Source: Globisporangium splendens (taxonomy: Eukaryota > Oomycota > Peronosporomycetes > Pythiales > Pythiaceae). From it: a DNA stretch of 64,000 nt. The notes under the pieces were generated by a model. The model did not search any database. It was not told the DNA's origin and saw only the letters and a list, made by a program, of their open reading frames with translations. The first letter of the stretch is position 1. Every line of letters starts with the position of its first letter. The stretch covers positions 1 to 64,000 of the forward strand of contig VFIW01000108.1 in the NCBI GenBank assembly GCA_006386115.1. Direction: 5' to 3'. Both the position numbers and the translations under genes were made by a program. This document shows positions 1 to 10,762 of this stretch, piece after piece.

Positions 1-96
1 AGGGCGGCAATTAACTATGCCCAAGCCAGTTGAATTGGAAGGCAAAATCCGCATCTATCCAAGATAACAATACACAACGCAGCACGAAGTGAGAAA

Positions 97-1209
97 CTAG
101 CATAAAAGAAACCCAAGCATGACCTTGTAAATAATCTTACCGTTGTGGAGCAGCAAAAACTGGAAAACCAGCATGATGAAGGAGATGAAATTCGATTGGT
201 AAACTCGCCACTCGTTTTCAAGCGTGAACGCGAGCTGGTAAAATGGCGAGACCCGGAAACTGCGCTTCAGTGCTTCATTCACGAGTATGAGGCTGACAAG
301 CTCCAAGCACACGTACGCAAAGATGTTGTTGACGACTCGATGCAGATCGTTCTGCGTGAGCAGCATAATGTCTTGGTAGTATTTTGCATTCGGGAGGTAG
401 TAGATGATGAGCAGGTATGTGGCGTAAAAGAAAGGCACGGCGGTCTCGATGTACTCGACTAACGCCACGGACTCGCTTTGGTGCAGAAGGTGAACGGTCT
501 CTGCCACGATTCGAGTATTCATTGGCACTTTCTTCCTCGTGGTCGACGTAAGTGATATTGCGCTTTGAAACACGTTATCTAAACGTCTTGACGTCGGAAT
601 CGTATGTAGATAATCATCGGCTGAGAAAACACTCACAGCCCACAAGGGATGCGTTGGCGGCTGGGATTGTTCCGGAGCTGCCATCCCTGCCGCTTCGTCG
701 CCTTCAACTTGTGTTCGCCGTAAACTTCAGAGCCTGTTCAATTCCGCTCGTGCTGTGTTAGACAGCACGAGGTTGCTGCGCGACTCGATTGGGATAGGTT
801 CGGAGTGAATTTGCCCCTTTTTGGCGAAGATGTTCTGTACCCGAGCGACAACCGATCGTGCATTGTACCCAATCGAGACGTTTTGACGAGCGTGTACACG
901 TCGGAGCACTGCAAACCGCTTGAACAGGCTATAGAGAGCTACACCGTTTTGGACGAGATCGAACACGATAATGGCGACAGCAACCCAGATGGTGCCAACC
1001 GCTTGCATGCACTTGGTCGTGTACAGTGCGTCAAACAGGTCTACACTCGCAACGATCGCAGGTACGAGGTCGTCCATCTCCGATGTAACACGAGCCACCA
1101 GGAATTTGTAGGTCGCTTTGATCAGAGGAAGCAACGCGATAAAGGCGAGTTGTTGCGGCTGGCTTAGAGCGAGGAAGGCATCATTGTAGCACGGATACAC
1201 GACCAGCAT
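97..1209 (-). pseudogene. C-terminal half of an oomycete multi-span membrane protein (copy A)
   Basis: One reading frame runs from 1209 to 97 and is broken only by an in-frame TGA at 727-729; 14 codons after it the same frame reaches the ATG at 684. The first part has hydrophobic helices and a motif VDLFDALYTTKCMQ. The last part has the family motif LVEYIETAVPFFYA, a PNAKYY box and three membrane-like stretches ending near 100. The same order of motifs recurs at 57.8-58.7 kb and 17.9-18.5 kb. I know this as a large unnamed Phytophthora family of predicted polytopic membrane proteins; no function is established. The N-terminal half is missing, with a stop just upstream of 1209. A GT..AG intron between about 640 and 545 is conceivable and would not remove the TGA at 727, which could itself lie in a longer intron. 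Relic is the simplest call. Confidence 0.6.
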
Positions 1210-1425
1210 CGTCGCGTTTAATCAGTGTCGTCGAGTGGTTGTTGGCATACTTGGTCTGCGACGGGTGGCATGTATTTTAGGCGCAGTTTGCAGCCGCAAG
1301 CACGTTATTAATAGTCCATTTTTCGCTCTGACCCACTTGTAGCTTCCGATGAACACATTCATTGGGCTTAAACAAAAGCCGAAAAAGTCGTGACAACTTA
1401 GTCAGTATCTGTTAGACATGCCTGA

Positions 1426-1456
<31 letters not shown>

Positions 1457-1944
1457 ACCACAGTCTCAGCATGCATGTGCTGCGTTTTTGAAGGCGGGTC
1501 ACACTGGACGGGTGAGGAGGGTGATTCCATACAGCGTACCCCTTCAAATTCGTTTGGGTACACTTGGTATCTATGTGTTTACAGAGGTTCATCCAGTCAG
1601 GTGTTTCAGTCGCCTCTAAAACAAAGTGTAAAAGAGAGTGCATCCACATGGTAAATGTCAGTGCAAAAGGCACCCACAAGACATTGGACTGCTATGCCAA
1701 ATGTTGGTTTCCATGCATGCACCGTGTGTGGGTGCACTAATACTGCGTCAAAAGCTGAGAAGGTGGTCAATAGCCAAAGTATCTATGACACTAGGCGCGC
1801 AGCACGGGAAGGTTTGGGAGTGCTGGTGCTGGTCCCACCCGGCAGGTCGCCTCTGTGTTCTCCGGTCACACCATTCTCACTTCCCAATTTGCATCTACTT
1901 CATCAAGTCGAGTACCACCACATCTGCTGCCTTTGTCAAACACG
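1210..1944. other. Gene-free stretch upstream of the secreted-protein relic
   Basis: Only short open frames without coding character are visible. The single structured item is the GA microsatellite at 1429-1456. Confidence 0.5.
1429..1456. repeat. (GA)14 microsatellite
   Basis: Fourteen uninterrupted GA units. Similar GA tracts lie right after the ABC transporter stop codon and near 42.8 kb, so the dinucleotide is common in this genome's non-coding DNA. Confidence 0.95.
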
Positions 1945-2366
1945 ATGAAGCTTTCCATCATCCTCTACACTGCTGCACTCGCGGCTGCAAGCTCCACGAC
2001 AGCGCAGACCACCCCCGTGCCAACGTTCACTGTCGACTGCATCAACGTGAGTGTCAAAGTTGATGCGACTTACTGCATCAAGGGACCAATCTGCAGCGGC
2101 TCGAACTCGTCGCGCAAGAAGATCCAGACTGTCGCCTGGGGTTGTGTGTGAGATACGACCACCACTACGACCAAGACGTCGTTCGCGGCTGCCGGCGGTG
2201 TCGCCGCGGGCGTGAGCGCAGTTGGGATCGTCGCTCGATGTGTCGTTGCGGCATTTGCAGTCGCTGACACTGCGTTCGCCGTCATCAGGCACCAGCGCAA
2301 GAGCGCCAGCAGAAGCTCCAGAAGCAGGACTTCACGGAACTCGCCATGTCGCCAGCAGCCCGTTAG
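1945..2366 (+). pseudogene. Decayed secreted, membrane-anchored Cys-rich protein
   Basis: The ATG at 1945 opens a clear signal peptide (MKLSIILYTAALAAAS). A Cys-containing ectodomain with DATYCIKGPICSGS follows, then WGCV directly before a TGA at 2149-2151. The same frame continues as a Thr run, a hydrophobic Ala/Gly/Val helix and a basic stop-transfer. Near 2295 the coding frame slips by one base and then reads a cytoplasmic tail RQQKLQKQDFTELAMSPAAR before a stop at 2364-2366. From memory, intact oomycete relatives carry a longer Cys-rich segment between ICSGS and the WGC motif, so about 40 residues seem deleted here. The family's role is unknown. A nonsense codon, a frameshift and an internal deletion together make this a pseudogene. 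Related tails lie at 8.2-8.5 kb, on the other side of the transporter. Confidence 0.65.
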
Positions 2367-3569
2367 GAACCAGTCAGGCAGGCACACGCCAATCGCACGC
2401 AACTGGTGGCCTTAGCTTTCTCTTTCATTCTTCACAACACCTCGGTTTCAGTCCCGAGTCCTTCCAATCCGATCGCATTTTCTTTCCTGATTAGTCTCTT
2501 TTTTTCCAACTTTCTCTCGTCCGAAGTCTCGCTTGCGCAGTGGGACTCTCGCGAGCGTAGCTCCTGAATAAGTTTCTGCAAATACAGACGTCTGGATTCG
2601 TTGACACGTCCGTTATTTGCGGTGGGTGTTTAGAGACTGAAACTTTAGAGCCCGAGTGAACAAACGGCTGGCGATGCAGCGAATATCACAGTGCTCGCTT
2701 GTGCATAATCGATTGCGCCGGCTTTTGAGTCTTAATTTGTTGGGAGTTTTGCTGTTCATCCGAGCCTCTTTATCATGACCAAACTGTGTGGTATAACACT
2801 ATGTCACTAGTTCATAAACCCTTATATAGTACACATTGAGTGCCGGACACTCAAATAACTCAGCGGCAAGCAGCTGTGTAAAGGCGTGGGGCAGCAGGTC
2901 GTGTCATCGAAATGGGTGCGAAACAGCTCGTCAGCTCGAAACTTGCAATCGTTGAACATCAGGAATATCGAATTAGACAGTGGTTGGCAGACAGAGTTTC
3001 TATATGAAAATCACACTTTGTCACACGTTAATTTATAGAATCGACAGCATTAGGCAAGTAAAACTAAGATGACGCTGGTGTGCGCGCACGACTTTGTTGA
3101 TCAACATGAACCAAAGCACCAAAAGAATGCGACGGCAAACCACGTGGTGCTCTCGATCCAGCGTACGGCGTCCGCTATCACGATTGTTGTGGTAGCCACA
3201 ATGGCCAGCTGGCCAGGAGCACCTAGCCAGCCGCAAGTGTAAACAGAGGCGACACGGCGACTTCGTTGACGCAAGAGGCGACAGCACTCCAGAACCATCA
3301 TCGCCAGCGCTGGGATCTCGAAAAGGATCGGTCGTCTGCACGTTCGAGTTGTAAACAGCTCATCAACACAGAAATTCCAAAGGCGGCGGCTCCTCTACTT
3401 CTTATCCATTTCCCCATTTGTGCCGGTCAAGTGAACACATACGTACAGTGCGAGCTGATCCCTTCGTTCGCGAGCAGCCCACTTGAGTCGAAGAGCTCAT
3501 TCCGTTCGTGGTCTCTTCGTTTCGACAACGTCATAGTAGAACAGGCCGGGGAGGGCGTAGGCGGCAGCC
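2367..3569. other. Intergenic and putative 5' region of the ABC transporter
   Basis: No frame here has coding character. Open frames on both strands around 3033-3560 are short and compositionally like translated non-coding DNA. The region presumably holds the transporter promoter, but I cannot point to a clear oomycete initiator. Confidence 0.4.
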
Positions 3570-6500
3570 ATGGAGAGCCAACGCATGACTATCACCGAGG
3601 CGCACAATGGCGGGATCAACCGATTCACGACCCACGCCACGCGCCGGGCACGCGCCGCGCGCGCTCTCAGCAATGCACAAAATCGCCCGAATTACTACTC
3701 GGCCAACAGCAAGGGCTCGGCGCAGGAGACCAAGCTGAAAATGGGAGGCGCGCCACAGGAACTGCATGCGCATTTGCTCAAGAGCACCAAGAACAGCGCT
3801 GCGGCGCCCAACGCTGCGGATCAGTCACTCGGCAGCAAGACCACCAGTGAGACCTGGGCACTATTTGCTCACGCTGATCGCACCGATTACTGGCTCATGA
3901 GTGGCGGGTTACTCGCTGCCGTGGTCTCGGGTTCCAGCTTACCCTCGATTAACATCGTCTTTGGTACGAAAGCTCAGCTCTGCAATCTTGGTGTAAATGT
4001 CATGGACTAACAGCGTTTCTTGCTCTGTATGAACAGCAAATGCGGTCACTGCGCTCAATAACAGTCAATTTCCTACCACAAACGGCGTCGACATGGACAA
4101 CCTGACAGATTGCGCACTCACACTGCTCGGTATCGGCGTCTGGGTGCTCGTGTCCGAGTTCTTCACGGTCGCGCTGCTCACACACTCGGCCGCACGCCAG
4201 ACCCGCGTGATGCGGGAAGCTGTCATGGAATCGCTTGTGTACCAAGAGATGGCGTGGTTCGACACGAGCAACCCATTCAGTCTGTCGTCCGACATTGGTG
4301 GCAACATGGTCGTGATCCAAGAGGGCCTCGGTCGCAAAATGGGTCAGTTTGTCAAGCACACGACGCAGGTCATTCTCGCGGTCACAGTGGGCATCATGCG
4401 CGCCTGGAACGTCGGCCTCGGCATCGCGGCGACGTTCCCGTTATTTATGATCTCGATCTACTTGTTCGTGGCCTACATCAGCAAGTCGACGAACCTCGAG
4501 TCAGACGAGTTCTCCCAAGCCGGCGCCGTCGCCGAAGAAGCGCTGACGTCGGTGGGCACGGTCATGGCGTTCAATGCCCAGCAATCCATGGCCGACCGGT
4601 TCAAGAGCTTCTTGTACTCGGGTGACGTCACGTACCGCAAATTCTCCAAGGTGATCGCCACGGCCATCGCGTTCATCCAGTTTGCGTCGTTCGTGCTCTT
4701 TGGGTACGGTCTCTGGCTCGGCGGCCATTTGGTCGCGAACCAGGACACGGTCGTGCCGACTATGAAGAAAGCGCTGCCTGCCATCATGGTCGAGATTGCG
4801 GGTCTCCTCGCGATCGGCTCGGCCGCACCAGCACTCGAAGCCCTCGCCAGCGCGAAGGCGGCCGCCGTGTACATCCTCCAGATCGAGAAACAGCGGTCGA
4901 TGATCGACTGCCGCGCCACGGGTCGCGAACTCGATGTCATCGCGGGTAGTATCACGTTCAAGGACGTCGTGTTTGCGTACCCGACGCGGCCGCGCGAGCT
5001 CGTACTCAAGTCCTGTTCGTTCACCATCCCTGCGGGCCAGCGCGTGGCACTCGTGGGTCCCAGTGGTGGGGGAAAGAGCACACTGATCAACCTCATTGAG
5101 CGGCTCTACGACCCGGCATTTGGCCACGTTGCGATCGATGATATTGATATCCGCAAGCTTGGCGTGCGCTGGCTGCGCAAGCAGTTCGGTGTCGTGCGCC
5201 AAGAGCCTGTGCTGTTTGCTACGACGATCATGGAAAACATTCGATACGGGTACCCGAACGCGACCGACCAGGAGGTCATCGAAGCCGCCATGAAAGCACA
5301 TGCCCACCAGTTCATCATGGCGTTCCCCGACGGATACAGCACCCCAATCGGTGCCAACGGATCGCTTCTTGCGGCTGGCCAGCGACAACGACTCGCTATC
5401 GCGAGAGCATTTGTGAAGAACCCGGCCATGCTGCTTCTGGACGAAGTCGCCGTGGCACTCGACGCCGAGAGCGCCGACGCAGTTCACAACGCCTTTGATG
5501 AGCTTTTCAAGGCGGCACGAATCACAACGCTCGTGATCGCCCACCGATTGGAAACGCTCGCGTCGGCCGACGTCGTGTTTGTCGTTGAAGACGGAAAAAT
5601 CGCGGAGCAAGGTGCGTACGAGACGCTGTCCCGCGATCCACACAGCCGGTATCACGCGCTTTTCGGTGGCACAGACAAGAAATCCGAGCAAACACGGCTG
5701 ACAGAGATGAATCTCCTGGGGACATCCCGATTCCGCGGCGCTCACGGTCATGGCAACGGCAAGCGTGTTGGAGGTAACCACGGCACGGCGCCTTCGATGC
5801 TTCGGCCGTCGATGGCTCAACAAACAGGGTTTGACGACACGATCTACTCTGGTCGACGTGGCGGCCGCGAATCGGCCTTTATTGACCCAACCGAAGTGAT
5901 GATGTCGAGTCAAATAGGAACCGAGTCGTCGTTCTTCTTTGTCAAGGACTCGATCGCGAGCAACCGACCGAGCGACATGGCGTGGCTAGAGGCTGGTGGC
6001 CACCATCGATCGACTGTGGGCTACCCAGCTGGCAAAAGTCCATACCCAGAGCACGAAGTCGCGTTCCACGAAGTTGCGAATCAAGATCACGGAGGAGCAG
6101 TGGCAGCACCAGCAACTGCGAGCGCTGGAGGTGATCAGTCTGGCATCGTGAAGAAAATCCTGAAACTCATGGCCGTGGACAAGAAATTCTTGGTGCTCGC
6201 GATGATGGCATCGCTCCTGAATGGGATCGTGAACCCGCTAACTGCTATACTCAAGTCCAACATTGTCAACGAGTTGTACGCGGTCGAGGCAGATCGCGAC
6301 TACGTGGGCATGCGTCGGATCGCAGACAAGTACCTGTTCATGTTTCTCGGTGTCGGTGCGCTTCTCGGACTGAGCTATTTCACCCAGAGTTACAACTTTC
6401 GGCTTCTAGGACGTAACATCACGAACCGCATGCGGTCCATGACGTTTACATCGATGCTCAAGCAGGATATGAAGTGGTTTGATGCACCTGGTCACTCGGC

Positions 6501-7920
6501 GGGTGCGCTCTCTGCGATGCTTTCGAACGACACAGCAGCCGTCAAGATTATCGCCGGCGAGATCCAGGGTCGTAAGATTCAGAACATCGTCGTGATCGTG
6601 TTTGCGACGATCCTGGCGTTCATCGTCGGTAGCTGGCAAGCGACGCTCGTGTTTCTTGCTGCGATTCCGTTCATTGTCGCGACCATTATGATCGATCAGC
6701 GCACGTCGTGGTACACCGAGGAAGAAGGAGACCGGTCGCTCGCGACGGCAGGTCGCATCGCCAACGAGATCATCCACAACGTGCAAACAATCACGGAGAA
6801 CAATTTGCAGGAAACTGTGCTCGTCGAGTACCGGAAATCGCTCGACTTGCCGACCCGCGTGACGATCAAGACTGGGTACTCGACGGGTTTTGCGCTTGGT
6901 TTCAGTCAGTTCATCAAGTGGGTCGCGTACGCGGCGCTCCACTACTTCAGCGCGTTCTTCATTCGAAATGGGTCGACGACGTTCGCGTTGTTTTACCGCA
7001 CGATGAACTTGATGAACGTCGCGGCGCTCTGCATTGACGAAACCGCGACGTTTATCGGCGACGAGAAGACGGCCAAGATCGCAGCGGGGCGTATTTTCTC
7101 GCTCATCGAAAACAAGCCCGATGTCGATGTCGACGCGTTAGGCGAGAAGCTCGGCGACCAATTCTCAGGTGCCATCGACATCTCGAGCGCAGAATTCGCG
7201 TACCCACTGAACCCGGACGCTCACGTGCTCACGAATTATAACTTGAGCGTGACTGGTGGCAAGACGACGGTGCTCATGGGTGGAAGCGATGCTGGCAAGT
7301 CAACGCTCATGCAGTTGCTGCTCCGTCTGTACGACGTGACTGACGGCAATATCGAGATCGGTGGGACTCCGATCCAGCGCCTGGACGTGCGATGGCTTCG
7401 CTCCAAGGTCGCGTTCGTGAGCCAGGATCCGATGCTGTTCCGCATGTCGGTGCTGGAGAATATCCGACTCGGACGCCCCAATGCGACGCTTGACGAGGTG
7501 ATCCGCGTGTGTAAGATGGTCGACGCCGATGCGTTCGTCCAGGAGTTTCCTGATGGCTACGAGACACTTGTGGACACGGAAAAGTTCTCGCGTGGCCAGA
7601 AGCAGCGCATTGCTATCGCACGTGCGCTGATCTTGAATCCGCGCATCCTGCTTCTCGATGACGCGACCAGTGCCCTGGATAAGGACAGTCGCGCGCGCGT
7701 GAACGAGACGCTCGTGAGCTGGGAGATGACTCAGGGCGGAACGATCCTTGCAGTGACCGAAGATATGGAGATTGTGGAACGAGCCAACAGCATCGCGGTT
7801 GCCGAGAAGGGTACTGTGATCGAGAATGGAACGCACGAGGAGCTCCTGCGCATCCGTGGCGGCGTGTACGCGACCACAAACAAGCGCAAGAGCGGCCTTG
7901 ACCCCATGACCGAGTTGTAA
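3570..7920 (+). CDS. ABCB-type (MDR/P-glycoprotein-like) full ABC transporter
   Basis: Two exons: 3570-3963 and 4037-7920, with a 73-bp GTACG..ACAG intron at phase 1, giving 1,425 residues. The ATG sits in GCAGCCATGG. The layout is TMD-NBD-linker-TMD-NBD, the usual ABCB plan, for ATP-driven export of lipids or drugs across a membrane. NBD1 has Walker A GPSGGGKST (about residue 472), a Q-loop, Walker B LLLDE and an AHR H-loop, but its signature reads LAAGQ in place of LSGGQ. NBD2 has Walker A GGSDAGKST (about 1213), a signature FSRGQ, a Walker B ending LLLDD with Asp in the catalytic Glu position, and no H-loop His (AVTED where AHR is expected). Both composite ATP sites therefore deviate. The linker, about residues 690-830, is long and polar. 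The frame is otherwise intact, so the gene is likely expressed. The substrate cannot be told. Confidence 0.92.
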
Positions 7921-7942
7921 GAGAGAGAGAGAGAGAGAGAGA
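7921..7942. repeat. (GA)11 microsatellite abutting the transporter stop codon
   Basis: Eleven GA units begin at the base after TAA and would lie in the 3' UTR. Confidence 0.95.
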
Positions 7943-8218
7943 TCCGTAGATAGATGCGCAAAACTGGTTTAAGCAAAAGTAGAGTGGGTGTGTGACCACA
8001 GCCATAATAAATAGAGATCAAATTACAAACAAGGACGCAAATGGTTGGGGATTCTTTGTCAAGAAGAGATGCATGGAAGCTACATTATTGGTTAGGAAAC
8101 AGAATATATCAGCCAGCCATCAAACAAGGATGCATTTGTTTGGCAGATGTAAAAACGTAATTTAGCATGAAGTATGACGATTTTGATGTCTTCTGAAAGC
8201 GACTGGAAGTAGGAGATA

Positions 8219-8462
8219 CTAAGCCTTACGAGGCGAGAGCTCAAGCTCACGCATGTCCATGACTTGGGCGTTGCTCTTGCGCTTGTTGAGCACAGCGGCA
8301 GCGACGATCGCGACGAGTGTGGCAGCCCCAGCGACCAAACTAACGACGACACCGCCCGAAATTCCTCTGTTCGGCGAGTCGTCCTCAGTGGCTGACATGA
8401 ACAGCAAGCGCAAGAGCAAGGCGCAATTCGTTGATCGCTCAGCCTTGGAGCTTTCTCCTTAA
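8219..8462. pseudogene. Two inverted C-terminal tails of a membrane-anchored protein family
   Basis: On the minus strand, about 8385 down to 8219, the frame reads a Gly/Val/Ala transmembrane helix, then KRKSNAQVMDMRELELSPRK and a stop. On the plus strand, 8402-8462, a second tail reads SKRKSKAQFVDRSALELSP and a stop. The two are clearly paralogous tails facing opposite ways around one shared membrane segment. No ectodomain is present for either. Plan and tail resemble the 1945-2366 relic, with a single C-terminal helix and a short basic, Ser/Pro-ending tail. I read this as a rearranged remnant of a tandem array. Confidence 0.55.
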
Positions 8463-8469
8463 ACCAAGC

Positions 8470-10762
8470 AGCTCTGCAGTGACCACTTTGTTGAAGATTC
8501 CCACCACTCAACATTTCACTGTCTTACTGCATACAACTTGCTGCACAGTAGTGTCGTGCCTCATTTTCGGAAACAAAATCCCATGAATGAACTCCGTCTA
8601 TTTTTCGTACTTGTATCTTTGCTGCTGTTGTTTCTCATCAGATCCTTTCTCACTTGCACAGGAATTTGTTTACTCTTTCTGCTACCACTTGATTTGGTTT
8701 TCCTGCGTGCAACAGCCCTCTAAGACAGCCTCGGGCATTGTCACAGGGCAACTCATACGCAGCAAGCGTTTGTTGGACGTAGGTCGGATCGCGCATGTGC
8801 GAAATGACACTGTAGATAACCTGTTTGCTCCACAAGCTGGATGCTGTGCATCCTGGCCACACGTGCTGCAAACATGTTTGGTTGTGGTATTCGGCTGTGC
8901 TTACGCAGTAGTTCTTCAATCGAAAATGAAATGTGCTGCTTCCCTGCACCATTTTGTTATGATGTTTCGTTTGAGAGCCTGGTTCCACAATAGTAACTCT
9001 TCTGCTCGCGTCGACAAATTTCGAGATCAGCAGTCAGAGCTGCTTGATCTCTCGCAGCATTTGTTTGTCGATAAAGCGCCTTTAACAGAAAAAAAAAAAA
9101 GAAGCAGTCAATTTCTTCTGCCTTCCTTAGTGCTCGGCATTTTATCCCGTATTTTACGAGTTGGATCTCATCCACCTGTGTCGACCCAAATTCTCGTCTT
9201 GTGGACTTTTGTGTGTGATTGGAAAGAAAGAATCTCGAAAAAAGTTGGATTTGCGATCCAACACTCGAGCCAATTTTACCCATTCTATCCAACAAATTCA
9301 AGAGAACCAGAAACATAAATTGCCAAGTGGGTCCACCAGACGAGCGTGACATCATTCGAGTCTCCACTTGGCAGTCGAGGCCAGTCGCATGTGGCCGGCA
9401 ACGAATCTGCCAGTCCTGAAGCTAAAGAGGTGACCACAATGACACGTGGAGTGCGAGTTCAGGTTCTTATTTCATTGGTGCTCAGCGGTGCTGAGTGTGT
9501 CTGGGGACGATGGTGGAGCGACTGGGGAGTTCAGAAATAAAGTTGGGACTGAGAAAGATCTCTTGATTCGGGTGGTGACTGAAAACACGCGATCGAGTCA
9601 GCGCAAAATGAGCTGTTTGTCTCTCCAAGCGCGACTACCTACAATGCGCATAAAAGGAGCGTTTCGATAAACCATCTGCTGGAAGAGGAGGGTCTTTCCC
9701 ATATCAGAACTTAAACTCTTGGTGCTCTCAAAATGGTCACATGTACCACGCATGGTAGCATATTGATTTAGAGGTACCTTATTTTCTGTATGTGGGTGTG
9801 AACGTATGCTACGGTACTCTATGGCATCAACGTATGGAGTTTAACGCACTTATCCGGATGCTGCGGGGCTGTGGGTACGTGCGTGCGTGCAGTCGCTCGC
9901 AGCAAGTTGCGTTTGCAGGCACAGTGCGAACTTACTGCGTGGAAGGAATGTTCCATACAAGCGACCAGCAAGCGCATGCAAAGCAAAAAAAAGAAACGGA
10001 AGCTCTGGCCTCTCTCGTGTGTCCTGCTGCCCATAGTCAGCACGACCCACTTGCAGTTTGCGCCTCTGACAGACCTGTTTGCAGCATTCATCGCAAGCGT
10101 GTGTGTCTGGCGTGCACAAAGAAAGACGAGCCTTTGTCACGGGATCTTTTGCTGCGGTTGCGGGTTGTGTTGCAGCAGGGGGGAGGGGGGAACAACCAAC
10201 CAACCCGAACCTTGCGACGCTCCTGACTGCCTGTTGCAGCAGCGACAAATCATTTGCTCGCTTGCAGTGGAGGAAGACAATCGGCAAGACAAGCAAGAGG
10301 TGGCGCATAGTGTGTTTGCTGTGGGTGTCCCATACGCCATTTGCCAAAGCGCTTTCATTCAGCAAGAGCGCGAGTGGATAGACTCACCGGCGCCGGTGTT
10401 GACGCGTCGTTGCGGCGTTTGTTACGAGGGGCTTGCTTGTGCTGTTTGCGGGCATCTGCGGTCGTGCTGTCTGGTAGGTAGTGCGCATTTTGCGTATTTT
10501 GTATTCTCCAGTCTGCACGCGATTCTCCAGTTTGCAATTTCGACGCGCTGCGCTTGACACGTTTGCTGAAAGGTTGGCGAGCTACATTTGACAAGTTGTG
10601 TTGTTGCCGTGTTTGCGAACAGCTGCGCTCGACTCGTCGAGTGACTGGCTGAGACTGAGCGAGTGGATCCCCTCAAAAGATCGCGTAGTTGTCACCTTGG
10701 CAGACGACGCACAACGCTGCAGCCAAACACCAGACAGAACCATCACTCTGGATCCGTAAATC
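8470..10762. other. Long stretch without a convincing gene
   Basis: Several open frames exceed 100 codons (for example 8587-9318 plus and 9850-10365 minus). They lack domains, have biased Cys/Ser/Phe composition and overlap one another on both strands. A minus-strand piece near 8690-8870 has somewhat protein-like texture (residues such as HMRDPTYVQQTLAAYELPC) and may be a relic, but I do not recognise it. The end of the stretch is the 5' region of the phosphatase gene at 10763. Confidence 0.4.

Noticed and set aside
4501..5913. 470-codon open frame on the minus strand
   Set aside because: It is antisense to NBD1 and the linker of the ABC transporter, has no domain, and is His/Arg/Asp-rich as expected from GC-rich coding shadows.
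8587..9318. 243-codon plus-strand frame
   Set aside because: Cys/Phe/Ser-biased with no recognisable motif; it overlaps equally plausible minus frames.
9850..10557. Overlapping 171- and 228-codon frames on opposite strands
   Set aside because: Low-information Cys/Arg-rich composition just upstream of the phosphatase gene; probably promoter and 5' UTR DNA.
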